Positions 11,643 through 23,784 are shown, counted from the first letter of the stretch. The stretch: 64,000 bases of DNA from Stropharia rugosoannulata (GCA_028532985.1 JANCIK010000008.1:2480001-2544000); one strand, 5' to 3'. Notes: generated by a model not told the origin, from the sequence alone. Translations and numbers: made by a program.

Positions 11643-13878
11643 TCAGTGTGAGGTTTTATGTGCTGGTAAAAGAACATTTAGGTTCTTCTCGCATTCCTCC
11701 CAATGTCTGCGTGCCACCTCTTCGTGACGCGCCATCCGTGGGGTGAAAACCGTGGGGAATTTATGGGGCCCATTTGCCAACTGATTAAATATCAGTGAAC
11801 AAAAAACATCCAACAGTGACAGCAGGCTAGGCAATGAATGACTTACATCTCCATAGAATGCTGCATCGCTAGCGTCATAGAGAAACGCATGTCCCGTTTT
11901 GGGATCAATAGTGTCAGACTTCTTTATATCGAACGTCCAGAGTATAAGAGCGATAGCAATGGGTTTAAGGGAAGGAGGAAAACACTATTAATAAATATAT
12001 GAAGGCTTACCCCGTCTCCCAAATCCGAACGCGCTTGTCTCGTATTTTTTGCGGAGCGACCCGTCTTCCTCCAAATAGCGGTTGGGATTAAATCGGTCTG
12101 GCTCTATGTACTTGCCTGGATCGTGCTCAATTGCCCTATTGTCATTATTTATACTTAGTAGTGTGTAGCTATTTTAAGCAAATATTGCGTACCAAGTCAA
12201 ACCAAAAACTATGGTCCCAGCGGGAATGAAGTATTCCTTGCCTTCATGAACTATCGTGTCATCTTCAGTGGATGTATGAGGGAGGCCAGTTCGCACTGGG
12301 GGCCGCCATCGTAACGTTTCTTAACCAAGTAGTATCATTAATTATTACAGGGTGAATTTTACCCAAAATCTCGTACCTCGGACAGCAGCTTCGATGTACA
12401 GAAGATGGGGTCGGTCAGCAAAGGTCGGCATACGGTCTACTCCAACGACTGTGTCGAGTTCTTCTCGTGCTCTTGCGACCCATTCCGGGTACAAGAGGCA
12501 AGCTAGTACAAAAGATTTTATCGAGCTTCTTGTCTTGTATGCATCGTCAGATCGATCCAGTTTTTTGTTAAAGTTACGGAGAAAGCATCATACTGTGTCA
12601 AAAGCAGCCTGGGATAAAATTGTGTTATCTATGAATCAACTTAATGTCCAAATACTCACTGAGGCAAATATACTCATAAACCGACTGGGTTTACTATGAT
12701 CTGTGTCTCCCTTTGCAAACTCTGCCGCCCACCTGTAACATGTAAGGTGTTAAGTACTATGAATGAATTGAACATCTTTTGTGTTGACGCATCAACTAAC
12801 GTGTTCACATCAGAGGCACGCCCGAATACCGCCTCATGAACCATTTTCGAATAAAATGCTCTTTCCCGCTGGAGAAACCTATTTGCCCTCGTTCTCCATG
12901 GCATGGGGCCGGGGATCCAGTCCAAGAAAGGCAAGAAATTGATAACGCTAGCAGTGAAATTGCCCAACGTGGATACCTCGCTGACCGCCTTCGAAGCTAT
13001 AAGTAATAGCCAAATAGGTTATCTACAAGACGCACGAAGAGGGCCTCCTGCAGTTCTGGCTCATCTCCAGTGGGAAAGTGAGCACCGAACTGAATAGCAA
13101 ACGCACTACTGATCACAAGTCTGCAGGGCATTAAGGTCTGTTCAGATTCTTTCTACGTCTGTGTTATGTTGGCCCTTGGGATCACTTACCGATCGATATG
13201 ATGGTCCCAGTCCCTTTCATTGTCCAAGATACTTTTTACTGTTAATAGAGCTTCAAACTGTTGCAGTGGTTCTGTCAGTCCGGTCCGTACAGAAGACATG
13301 ACGGAGGCGGTCAATCTTCGGGCAACATAAAAGTCTTCTGTCTGGCCATGGAAAGCCCAATACGCCCCGGTGGGGTCGACATATTTACTCTGTCAAAGAG
13401 CTTGGTTGTAGTATTGTGATAGACTTGCAAAAGATTCCTACAATATATGGCAGAGGAGGCCTGGAAGAGAATTTTGCCCCTCTCTTGTCCAGGATATCTT
13501 TTGCTGTCTCCATATTGCCGACGATGAGAACGCGCTGTATAAAACTCAGTCAGTCGATATAGGTAAGAGTTCAGCACATCTTACTGCTCCAACAATGTTT
13601 AAAAATACGAGACCGTCATGCTCTCGTACGAGATTACGAAAGTAGGTGGCAAGATGCTTGTTCAAAGTTCAGTTGAGTCACATAACAGAGTAGTTGGAAT
13701 TGCTGCAGTGACTAACCTGCCCAGGTAATTGAAAAATATTTCCCAGAATAGGGAGGCCTTTCGGTCCTGGCGGGTACTTCCATCCTACGCGAGCATTGCG
13801 AAGGCAGAAGCAGCAGAGACCGAGGGCAGCGATGACGAGAGATAAAGGTAGTACGGGCAAAGAGGTAACCATATTCAA
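11643..13878 (-). pseudogene. Cytochrome P450 pseudogene, heme loop deleted
   Basis: An otherwise complete basidiomycete microsomal P450 on the minus strand. Exons in order give the N-terminal anchor (LPLSLVIAALGLCCFCL) with the PPGPKGLPILGN hinge, RNLVREHDGLVFLNIVG, AKDILDKRGAKFSSRP, AYWAFHGQ, PFLDWIPGPMPW, the I-helix AAFDTT (split by an intron), KSFVLACLLYPEW, the ExxR motif ETLRWRPP, and the start of the heme loop FGFGRRG near 12020-12030. Downstream coding resumes at IAIALILWTFDIKKSD and runs to HEEVARRHWEEC and a stop at 11643. Between them only about 40 nt remain (roughly 11965-12006). No Cys-Pro-Gly is encoded there, and direct reading stops four codons after GRRGK. The intact paralogue at 19-21 kb has a 67 nt intron plus ACPGSPLAER at this point. 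The heme-ligand cysteine is therefore gone and the protein cannot be a normal P450. Confidence 0.8.
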
Positions 13879-14368
13879 CCGCAGAAGGGCAACAAGCCTG
13901 GACGTTATCTATCAAATAGGTCTATAAGGCTATTCAAGTCATCATGCATCAGTACTAAATAGGATGTAGGCAATTAAGACTCATGTCAAGGTATTTTATT
14001 AGGTTCTGAATGGCGAGCGGCCGTTTGGCCAACGTTTGGCACCCGTTGACCAAAGGTCAAAATGCCATGGCCCAAATGTGTCACATATAAGTTGGAGAGT
14101 ACTGAGCAAGGGTTATGACCGCAGTTCTGAATGTCATCGCTGCTCCATCGATCAAAGTATGTCACCGAGGTTTCGTCGTTGAATGGTTCATCGGAAATGC
14201 CGAGAAAGGCATTTTATTTTCCGAAACAGGCAACAGGATGCCAGCCAGCCCTGGGTTTGCTTGCTTCATAAATCCAAGTTCTGTAAAGAAAATAAAAATA
14301 TATACGTCATGTCAAATTATTATTAAGGATAATACTTTCAGTAAATTTATTGCGATAGTTATTTAAAA

Positions 14369-15219
14369 TTAAAGGAGTGCGAACAGTGAGAGCACTACTA
14401 CGACGCCAGAGACCTTCAAAGCACTCGATGTTATTGACATGGCTCCATCGTTGTAAATAACGATGTCTGTTGGAACAAAATCGGAATTAAGCATTTATCG
14501 ATGATTGTTGGATAAATTATACGAACCTGAAGCCGGGCATGTCTCACTGAAGAAAGGGTTGAGATTGACTTGCAAGTTCTCGTCAAGGCTTGCACTAGAT
14601 ATCGCGGCGGAGAATTTCTGGGCGCATTCGGTGCAGTAGGCGGAAGTAGTATTGGCTACGGTCCCAAATGTGCTATCCTCGAATCCCAGCAGGCTAGTGA
14701 GCTTGGGAACGTCAAGCGTGCCAACGGCCTTTTGGATGTCGGTCAAGATTCGGGTAATGCAGTTTTTGCTCGATCTGCAGTGTTCGTTCGACAGTCAGAT
14801 TCTTGCTACCGTATATTTAAAACAAGAGTCTGGGCATAGCCGACGTACATCTGCAAGCAAAACGCGGAACGAAATGCTGGGTAAAGCTGGGGTGTCTCTG
14901 TCGGTAATTCGACGTCGCACTCGCTCTTGAGCTGGTCAACTACGGTTTTGAGTGTATCGTCCGAGCACGAGGGAGCATCGCACACTCCGGTGAGCCAGAC
15001 GTTGACTGGATCAATAAGAGACTTGTCAGAGTTGTTCTGCACTAAGACCGCAATCGCCTCAAGGTTTGATATCCCGAGACAGGAAGAGGCATTTGAGTCT
15101 TCAGAGAGCTTGTTGATTGCTGCTTTGCATTTGTCAGACAGTTTATCGAGGGCCGAGGACTGTGCTAAAGCCGTCGCAGCCAGGGTTGCAATGACAATCG
15201 AGCGCCGCGCAAGAAACAT
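14369..15219 (-). CDS. Secreted GPI-anchored cysteine-rich protein
   Basis: A small cell-surface protein of a basidiomycete family (DUF7729-like) whose function is unknown. It starts with a signal peptide (MFLARRSIVIATLAATALAQ), followed by a domain with regularly spaced cysteines (DKCKAAINKL, SSCLGI, WLTGVCDAPSCSD, LKSECDVELP, AFRSAFCLQ). An intron (about 14795-14850) leads to KNCITRILTDIQKAVGTLDV, LLGFEDSTFG, YCTECAQKF and FFSETCPA. A last intron leads to a tail exon ending with a GPI-attachment-like signal: a small-residue site (SITSSALK) followed by the hydrophobic terminus VSGVVVVLSLFALL, with the stop at 14369. The length is about 265 residues. Secretion and anchoring are inferred from these terminal signals. 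Confidence 0.75.
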
Positions 15220-17669
15220 GGGGGAGTGGTTATAATGAACGGACTGTCAAAATGAATGTGGGCGGCAGGCAAAACAGAACAGAATTGAATATACCAACAA
15301 TGCTTTTATGTTCTGGGGTCGCTACAACCTGCTGAAGATCTTGCCGGGGTTGTAGATGCCAAGAAGTCGATGTATATCCAGTCATACGCGACATCTGGGC
15401 CCGACAATTTGCTCATGATCGTCGATTGCAACATCTTGCCAACATGCTACTCAAAGGCAAATCCAAGTCTCCACGCTCACACAAATGCCTTTGAGTTTGA
15501 GTTAGATGGTGCACATGCGATGCAAAACCAAAACCTTTCGTACTCAACTGCTTAAAATATCCGTTCCAATTTTCAGCTAACCCGGGCATAAGCGCTGGTA
15601 TCTAATTTGCATCAAAAATCGCAATGGGTTACCACATGCTGTCGGGGACCGCGACCATCAGCGATCTGGCGCACCGGAGACCCACGGCTTCAACGAGCTT
15701 CAACGTCAACATTCAATGAGAAGAAAATATGTACGTACATCATGGTTTCTCTTTTGGTGTATAAAACAGTATATAATCATCAATAACTTGCCAGGCTGAT
15801 GCTCGATTCGGCGATCGCTTCATGAGCGCTTATTTATGCACTAAACGAGACTAAGTTAGACAGCACGTGAGTGGGACCAACAACGGTCAGTCAGTTCAAG
15901 GTTGTGCACGTACGCGATGCCTGCAAAACGCAAACCAGGCCACTGATAGTCTAGTCTCGGCTCACCCATCCTCTTTCAGTTCAAAGTTTACCCAGTTTGA
16001 ACTGAAAGAGGATGGGTGAGCCGAGACTACTAATAGTCGCAACCCCGAGGAATGCGTACAGAGGCATGTTGGGGCAAACATTGCACTTGTTCTTCCGAAG
16101 TTTCGGTGAACATTAGCCAACTGGGCGAGGTGGCGGGCCCAGCAGACATTCAATACCGGAGTTTGAATTGCCCAGAGGAATCCTTGCTGTTGTTTCAAGG
16201 TTGTTTACCGTGCCCCAGCGTAAACCAAAATACGAAAGGAGGATTTAAATTGTACTTCAATATGATCAAACGAAACGGCTACGTGACCAATTTCTGTCGC
16301 ATCGACGCCGCTTTGGCAGCGTAGTTGATGCCGACGTGACGGTATGATGACTAGCCTTGACTAGCTGTGCGCGACTGACGCTTATGTACTTGACTTGGGC
16401 AGGTTTCTATTCGTGGTCGCGTACAACGCCATTGTTGGCTGGATAAATATTGGAGCCTAAAGCATTGCTCAGTGTCACTGCTCAAAAAAGAATTTGAGAA
16501 GTTGTCAAGTTGAAGAGTGCATACTTCAAGGCGGTACCTCAATATGAAAGACTGCTTTCGATCCTCGCAACTGAGTGCGTACTGACGGACTACACAGGAT
16601 AACGATTCATATAAAACATTATGATGAAGCTTGGACGCACATATGAGAGCACCAAACAGCATTTCACAACATTAGCGGAGAATAGTCCGCTGGCTGATTA
16701 CATGCGCGCTGAGGACTGGAAGTGCAGGAAGTTGCCTTTCCGTTAGAGTAGCGTATGTCTGTGGAGTCTGTGGAAGGTGATGGTAGCTTTTCATTACGCA
16801 TTATGCAGAATACCAACAATGTAGGATGTTAATGCAATAAACATCGATAGCGGCTCAAAATCGTCTAAAGTATGCATTCATGCCGAAGTCTCTTCTGTGT
16901 TTGAGGACTTAGGAGGTTTGTGACCTTCAAAAAAAGAGCTGTTGGCTGTGTTGCAAGGGGATGCGCCAAGTAAGTAGATGTCAAAGAAGCGATCGGGTGA
17001 AGAGACATACACAAGGCTTAGAGTCCAGGCCTCTATGCGATGATACAGATATATGTCCGAGGACAACAAAATTTGAAATGGATATGTTACACACATGCAA
17101 TGCTTAGCTCTGAAGTGCGAATGCTCGCTCTAAGCTGTGACCCTTCCCGGATCAATTACGGCACGCGGTGATCTTAAAATTACGTAAGCCACAGGGTCTT
17201 TCCAGGCTATTGCTCAGTGGGGTTGCAAACAGAATCATGAAGTAGGGTCGGAGCGTTTACTTTTACTACAAATGTGCAACTGAAGACTTCTTCTATCGGA
17301 TGAGCCTGAACTCAGTTAATGAAATCACAAAGCTGAGCATTTGCTTACCTGATTGAAGCACGAACAAAACACGAAGTCTTCAATGGAGCAACATTATTTC
17401 TACGACCGATAACGCCGCAGAAGCAGAAAAGCAACTATGGGTCGCGACGGTTCGAGGCCAAAAGAAGGACTTGTGAAAGAACATACCTATACGAATTGAT
17501 TCATCTACTATAGGATGTCAACCCTATTCAAGGCAACCGGGAAACAGGATCGGGCAAATCGACGCGCGGTAATTCAGCGAGCGTGAATGGTTTTTGACTC
17601 TGAAACCTCGTTACACGCCTTTCTACTGTCCTACAGGCTGCGTTTCTCGTACTTCGTTGAACGGTGGAC
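15220..17669. other. Gene-poor region holding a perfect hairpin
   Basis: About 2.4 kb between the GPI protein's 5' end and the 3' end of SDHAF2. Open frames here are short and unrecognised (for example 61 codons at 15370-15555 and 90 codons at 16052-16324). The only clear structure is a 34 bp perfect inverted repeat at 15952-16029, listed separately. Confidence 0.5.
15952..16029. repeat. 34 bp perfect inverted repeat, 10 nt loop
   Basis: The left arm 15952-15985 (TAGTCTCGGCTCACCCATCC and 14 more bases) is the exact reverse complement of the right arm 15996-16029. They are separated by 10 nt (GTTTACCCAG). In RNA this would form a 34 bp stem with a tight loop; in DNA a cruciform. No gene, terminal duplication or transposase accompanies it. 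It could be a collapsed fold-back element or a small-RNA precursor. Confidence 0.9.
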
Positions 17670-18206
17670 TTACAGGGATGGCATTTTGCGGACGACCTTC
17701 CCTTCGTTCCTCGCGTGCACTCTCAGCTTCTCCAGCAACGGTGAGTCTGTCCAGCGTTCGGGAGGAGTCCGTTTACCCGTAGCCCAGTAGTAAATGTCCC
17801 AATCAGGTTCATCTAGTAGCTATATGCGCTATCAGCGTCTGCAGGTACAGGTAGGAGTTTAGAACAAGCTGCTTACCCTGTCATATTCCTTCATTTCCTC
17901 GTTTGTCATTTCACCAAGGAAGTCTCTCGCGAAAGTGCTCAACAGCAGATCACTCTCCAAAGTTCCGCGTTTACGGGATTGATACACCAGACGAGCGCGA
18001 AGCGTCTCTGTGGTCTCGTTAGGTCGAGGCAAAGGTGGCATTGGTCGCGCATTTTCCGGCGTTGTTGTTTTAGCTATGTGCTCCGGCGTGTGAGGAAGTG
18101 GCCATGGGTCTCCTAGCCGGAAGGGCGTAGATGACAGATATCGGACAGGCGTAATACTCGATTTCGCTACCGCAGATAGAGAACGAGTGACGAATTGTTT
18201 CAGCAT
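17670..18206 (-). CDS. SDHAF2: Succinate dehydrogenase assembly factor 2 (SDH5)
   Basis: A mitochondrial matrix protein that promotes covalent FAD attachment to the SDH1 flavoprotein of complex II. The start at 18206 gives a basic N-terminus typical of a mitochondrial presequence ([17 protein letters not shown]); an in-frame ATG at 18281 would add 25 residues. The conserved core is [20 protein letters not shown] and [20 protein letters not shown], the signature of the Sdh5/YgfY family. One intron (about 17820-17870) separates this from the second exon with [22 protein letters not shown] and [13 protein letters not shown], ending at 17670. The length of about 160 residues fits the family, and nothing looks broken. 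It lies tail-first toward the gene-poor region and diverges from the P450 at 19 kb. Confidence 0.92.
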
Positions 18207-19046
18207 ACTGATGGTACGGTTGTCAAAGCTGAGTTCAAAGGAAGTTCCATTGCCGGAGCGCGCCCGGTAAGTACGGCACAACGGGCCGGTACAGGTTCTT
18301 GACGTGACTGGCGCAACCGATCTTCACCTTCAACTTGAACTCCGCCCATTCACTACAGTCATCCTGTTGCGGCTTGCCTTTATCTGAAATGAGTAATAGC
18401 TAATCCTCCGAGTTATCGCCACCCTTCCTATGGCTATCCTTTCACCTTGACCCATTCAATCGAGTTCTATCACTGTGCAGGCGTCTCTTCTCTTGAATCA
18501 TAGTGGTCAAACAGGAACTCCTTGCTCAAAATTCTGTTCAAAACTCAAATGCTTCTCTGGGGGATCTCTCGAATAAATCAGCACTCTTCTATATAAACTC
18601 TTCTAGTCGCGCTACTATTTACATGAGATTCAGAGATCCTGCGGGCTATTACTAGTCCCAACTCGCTCGACACCCGTAATTGTTCTTAGCAGCATAGCAT
18701 GCACCTGTTTTTAACGATTATGTGCGCATACAATCACATTCTTTACCGTACTTGGTGTCCTTTCTGTTAAAATCTTCAGTAAACGATGCCTCAGGAGTCA
18801 GTGTTATCCACTATAGGCTGGTACCAGAAGCACCGCATTTTCAAATACGGCTGCCCAAGGCCTTCTTTGAGCCTCGTTTAACTCACAAAGGAATTATCGT
18901 GGCCAAAATGAAAGATCTAGATGACCTGTGGCGGTGGAATAATGTGGTTCCTCAGACTTCATCCTCTTCCTCCCCATCATGCGTCCTGGTCAAAGGAGGA
19001 ATTCTACATCGTATAAAGTCCCGCCTTTTCTTTTGCATTGCACGTA
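18207..19046. other. Divergent spacer between SDHAF2 and P450
   Basis: About 840 bp between the start codons of SDHAF2 (minus) and the P450 (plus), so it should contain both promoters. A 171-codon open frame starting at 18722 runs into the P450 first exon in another frame and shows no family motifs. I consider it spurious. Confidence 0.45.
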
Positions 19047-21308
19047 ATGGACAACCACCACGGCTTTCTTATTTTTGCCACCCTTACCTGTTTGACAACC
19101 GTGTTCATTTATCTACGAACCATCACCAATGGAAAGAGACCTCCAGGACCCAAAGGGCTTCCAGTTCTCGGAAATCTTCTTCAGTTACCTCATCATGTAA
19201 GTCGCACTTTCAGATCTGGTACAGTTCGACATGCTGATGTACCATGGACTAAACTAGCATTTAGCAACTTATTTTAGAAACCTTATCAGAGAACACGGTG
19301 ATGTTCTATGGTTGGATCTAGTCCGCTCAGTGAGCACAGGGTTATTCATGGTCGCCATTCATTCTGAGAAATGCTCATAGCCAGTGCTTGTACTTGGAAA
19401 TATGCGGACTGCAAAGGATATCCTTGATAAGAGGTCTTCAAAATTCTCTTCTAGGCCTTCCTTGACATTCATTGTAAGCAATCAAAATGATTACTGATCA
19501 AAGTCTTACGCAATTCCTAAGGAAAGGTATACTGATCCCATGAAAGCATATTGGGGCTTTCATGGCATCAATGGAGAATGGTTTACTGGGAGAAGATTAA
19601 CAGCGTCAGTGATGTCTTCCGTGAAAGCAGGTTACACAGAACCATTGCAACATTTCGAAGCCCTGTTAACCATAAGGTCATTGGTGAAAGGCAACCAGCC
19701 CTGGCATCGCGAGATTGACCGGTGAGTAAAAATGTTTCGGAGGGCAAATGATGCTTCAATCTTGTCGATGTATAGGATGGTTATTAGTTCCACATTTGCT
19801 ATATTGTTTGGAGTTCATTTTCGCACATCAGAAGAGCCGGAGCTACAAGAAGCTATCTTCGTGAGTGTGACGAAGTAGGGAAGCTTCTACCGCCTGATTA
19901 TTACCAAGGCCATAAATGAAGTATCCAGACTATTCAGCATTTCCGGGAGTATTATCAACTTTTTCCCTTTCTTGGACTGGATTCCTGGTCCCATGCCTTG
20001 GAGAGCTCAAGCAAAAGAGTTCCACAGGCGAGAGAAAGCATTTTACTCTAAACTTGTGTACGAGGCAGTCTCTGGAAATGCATCTGACATGTACACGTAT
20101 GTGTCGAATTTTTCTCTTAGGCCGAAATGAGATGCCAATGTTACTGACATCACTGTAGGTGGGCTGGAATATTCGCTAAAGAAGATACCGAGACTTCTCA
20201 GCCTAGTCATTCCATGAATCAATTTGCAGGAGTGAGATCTCATGTTAATTTTGACTTCATCAATGCCTAATGCACGACTTCATTTTAAACTACACAGGCC
20301 GCATTTGATACCGTAAGTGCCGCGACTGTCGTTATTGTAGTTGGATAATGACTCACGAGGACATTAAGACGGGAGGTGCATTGAAAAGCTTTGTCCTTGC
20401 TTGTCTGGTTTATCCTGGCTTCATCCAAAAGGCACAAAGTCAGCTTGACGATGCAGTTGGATCAGACCGAGTTCCGACCTTCGGTGACCGCCCACGCCTC
20501 CCGTATATAGACGCCATCGTGCGCGGTATGTGCCATCCATTGATACCGTCAGAACCGTATTTACCATGCAAATGTTTGCAGAAATCTTACGCTGGCGGCC
20601 TCCAGGAAGGGCGGGGATCCCCCACTGTTCTACCGAGGATGACATCGTGGAGGACAACGGGCAGCAGTATTTTATTCCCGCTGGTACTATAGTGTTTGCG
20701 CCTCCTTGGTATGTCTTCCCACTAATCCGAATTGCTTTCGAGTATGTCAACTAAAGTACCTCCAGGGCAATAGAGCACGATTCGACGAGGTACACTCAGC
20801 CGGACACATTTGATCCCGACCGCTTCATAGGTAAGGATGGTCAACTGCTCAAAGGATATGAGACAAGTACATTTGGCTTCGGACGGCGAGGTAAGTTTGA
20901 TTCTGCGATGCACGATGTAAAATGTCTGCCCAATAGATCGTGTATCCATTTCGTAGCGTGCCCAGGCAGCCCCCTTGCTGAACGCGCCATATGGGTCATG
21001 GTCGCTTTGATGCTATGGGCATTCGAGATCCACAAATCAGATGCTGTGGACCCGAAGACTGGCAAGAAATTCATATACGACACAAGCGACGCAGCCTATT
21101 GTGGAGATGTATGTGACTCAATCCGTTGACAATCATCAGTATTGACGGGTCAACGACTTGTCTAAAACAGATGTCCAATGTCCCGCTCGAGTTTCCTGCT
21201 GTGTTTGCGCCTAGATCATCCCGTCACGCAGAGGTCGTACGGCGGGAGTGGGAAGAATGCGAGAAGGCTCTTAGTGTCCTTTTACCAGCACCGACTGGAA
21301 TGGATTAG
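19047..21308 (+). CDS. Cytochrome P450 monooxygenase (paralogue of pseudogene)
   Basis: A membrane-bound heme monooxygenase of a basidiomycete P450 family resembling O-methylsterigmatocystin oxidoreductase-type enzymes; substrate unknown. Exon 1 (19047-19196) encodes the ER anchor (HHGFLIFATLTCLTTVFIYL) and the RPPGPKGLPVLGN hinge. Later exons give HLATYFRNLIREHGD, AKDILDKRSSKFSSRPS, AYWGFHGINGEW, INFFPFLDWIPGPMPW, and the I-helix AAFDTT. That I-helix motif is produced by splicing out a 59 nt intron that ends in ATTAAG at about 20368. Next come KSFVLACLVYPGF, the ExxR motif EILRWRPP (20581-), FDPDRFIG, and the heme loop FGFGRR-ACPG split by an intron (20891-20957). The C-terminus reads HAEVVRREWEECEKALSVLL. 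All hallmark residues are present. It is closely related to the minus-strand pseudogene at 11.6-13.9 kb, from which it is separated by two unrelated genes. Confidence 0.88.
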
Positions 21309-21408
21309 ATACGTACTTGTTGTTGAGCATGATAGGAATTGAAATCTTACTGAGAGCACTGGATGAGAGTGGCCTGAATTTCTAAATTTACAAAGTGTGC
21401 GATATATT

Positions 21409-22468
21409 TAAAAAACATGGTTTCCACCTGTAAACAATTAACGGGCGAAGTTCGGTGTCAGTGGATCTTCTCCGTAGAAGAATAAGCTCACCGTCGATAA
21501 TAATGTCCACGCCTGTGATATACCTTCCTGCTGCACTGCAAAGCATTATGACAGGACCGGTTACTTCACTCTTATGACCAACTCTGCCGAGAGGTGTGCG
21601 TTCTGTATACGCCTGTATGCTCGGCGCGACGCGAGGATTTTCAGTCATATTGGTCATTATGTATCCGGGGCATAGGCAATTCACGCGGATGCCGTGCTGG
21701 GCCAACTCCGCAGCGAGGTTGACGGTCAGACCTCGCACAGCGAACTTGGAAGTGCTGTACGCTCCGGCGGGCAGATTCCCAAAAATCGCCTTGTGCCCAG
21801 CAATAGAAGCCACGAGGACGATGCTTCCTCCAGAGTTCTGTTTCACCATTTCCCTGTGCAGGTCCATCATTAATCAGTATACAAGAGCCTTGTCATGAGG
21901 AAACCTGGAACAAATCGCTGACCTCGCAGCGTATTTGGAACATAGCATACTGCCTGTGAGATTGACGCTGAGGACCCTGTTCCATAGCTCGAGCGTCATG
22001 TCCACCATTGGCTGTGGGCCGCCTCCGATCCCAGCAAAACAGAGAAGAACGTCCACGCTTCCTAGGTCAGCTGCTGCGCGAGTGACGGCAGCCTCTACAG
22101 AAGCCTCATCGGTCACGTCTACCACGGCCTCGAGAATCTTGCGGTCTGGAAACTCATCGTACAGTTTCTGCAGGCTGTCGCGCTCACCGGCAAAAGTCAC
22201 TTCGAGATCGAAAATACAGACGCCCTTAGCGCCGTGTTCGAGAAGTGCGCGGGCCGACTCAAAGCCCAACCCACGAGCGCCGCCTGTGACTGTACCAGCG
22301 AGAGTTACTTTATAGCCCGTAGGTCTTCGAACGCAATAGATGCATACCTATTGCATTTCCAGAGATTGCGAACCTTTCAGTGGCTCGGGTGGCAGGTGTG
22401 TGGTCAAGATTGGGAAGAACTGCCGCAGTCAGCGGGTTCGTTGGGGTGGAGGTACTAAGCTGAGCCAT
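21409..22468 (-). CDS. Short-chain dehydrogenase/reductase, copy 1
   Basis: A classical NAD(P)-dependent SDR, possibly of the sugar-alcohol (arabinitol or sorbose-type) group, although substrate cannot be read from sequence. Exon 1 starts at 22468 (MAQLSTSTPTNPLTAAVLPN). A 40 nt intron leads to the cofactor site TVTGGARGLGFESARALLEH, then DVTDEASVEAAV, LLCFAGIGGGP and NLTGSMLCSKYAAR. After another intron come SGGSIVLVASIAGH, the catalytic YSTSK (Tyr-x3-Lys), NCLCPGYIMTNMTE and GPVIMLCSAAGRYITG. A final short intron (GTGAGC donor) joins IIDG to the five-codon exon GNHVF and the stop at 21409, restoring the usual DGG terminus. It is a tandem duplicate of the next gene, with the same intron positions and high identity. 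Confidence 0.86.
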
Positions 22469-22736
22469 TTCAGGCCGTAACGAATCACTACAGCGGTATT
22501 TGAAGGATTGCGTAGTTTCTTAAAGGGAAAAGAAGACCTGCTTTATTCACACTGGATGTTGACTAGACACAGAGCCCCGTCAATCGTGAGATCCTACGAT
22601 GGCGCTCCCATTTAATTAACGATATCATGGGACGAGCTTTTGAGGATGCCAGATTGAGTAGACTTTGGGGGATGTGCTTACGAACAAAGATAAGTATGCT
22701 TTATCGGACCTGCGTTTCTATTTTACAAAGCAACAG

Positions 22737-23784
22737 CTAGAAAACATGGTTTCCACCTATGAGAATTGATGGGAAAGTTCTAAATGACAGTATTTTTTGG
22801 TTTATTGAAAGATAAGCTCACCATCAACAAGAATATGCAAGCCTGTGATATACCTTCCCGCCGCACTGCAGAACATTACAACGGGGCCAGTCACTTCGCT
22901 TTTGTGGCCAACTCTGCCGAGAGGTGTGCGCTCTGTGTATGCTTGTATGCCTGGCTGGGATACAGGATGTTCGGTCATCTTGGTCATTATATATCCTGGG
23001 CATATGCAGTTCACACGGATGCCATGCTGGCCCAACTCTGCAGCGAGGTTGGTAGTTAGGCCTCGCACAGCGAACTTGGACGTCCCGTACGCCCCGGTAT
23101 ACAACGGGAAGACAGCCTTGTGCCCCGCAGCGGATGCCACGAGGACGATGCTTCCGCCGGAGTTCTGCTTCACCATTTGCCTGAGGAGGTTTCGTCAGTG
23201 TACAGGTATGCGTGATGTACCCGGCATAAAATTCCGACCTAGCAGCATATTTGGAGCACAGCATACTGCCTGTGAGGTTGACGTTGATAACCTTGTTCCA
23301 CAGCTCGAGAGTCATATCCACAATAGGCATTGTGCCGCCGACGTTTCCTGCGAAACAGAGGAGGATGTCCACGCTTCCTAAGTCAGCAGCAGCGCGAGCG
23401 ACAGCAGCCTCGACGGCCGCCTCATCAGTTACGTCTACCACGGCCTCGAGAATCTTATGGTCGGGAAACTCGTCGTACAATTTCTGCAGGCTGTCACGCT
23501 CGCCAGCAAAAGATACTTCGAGGTCGAAAATACAGACGCCATTTGCGCCGTGTTCGAGAAGTGCGCGAACTGACTCGAAGCCTAGTCCGCGAGCTCCACC
23601 TGTGACTATACCAGCGATAGTTATTCTACAGCCTACAGTCCGTCGACCGCGACAGGTGCATACTTATTGCATTTCCAGAGACTGCGAAGCGTTCAGCGGC
23701 TCGGACGGCGGGAGGCTGGTCAAGATTAGGAAGAATTGCTGCAGTCAGCGGGTTCGTTGGGTTGGAGGTGCTAAGCAGGGCCAT
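22737..23784 (-). CDS. Short-chain dehydrogenase/reductase, copy 2
   Basis: Tandem paralogue of the SDR just downstream, with the same strand, intron positions and exon lengths. The start at 23784 gives MALLSTSNPTNPLTAAILPN. The cofactor motif GGARGLG, DVTDEAAVEAAVARAAADLG, LLCFAGNVGGT, VLVASAAGHKAVF, catalytic YGTSK and CICPGYIMTKMTE are all present. The last intron again joins DG to the tiny exon encoding GNHVF, ending in TAG at 22737. Differences from copy 1 cluster in the loop before the catalytic Tyr (FPLYTGAYG versus FGNLPAGAYS) and around NVGGTMP versus IGGGPQP, which could affect substrate choice. Both copies are predicted functional. About 250 bp separate them, enough for a separate promoter. 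Confidence 0.86.

Noticed and set aside
18722..19237. 171-codon plus-strand frame before the P450
   Set aside because: It overlaps the true P450 first exon in a different frame and carries no family motif.
20260..20420. Apparent loss of the I-helix AGxDTT motif in the plus-strand P450
   Set aside because: A 59 nt intron ending ATTAAG joins AAFDT to TGGALKSF, and the pseudogene paralogue has the matching split, so the motif is intact.
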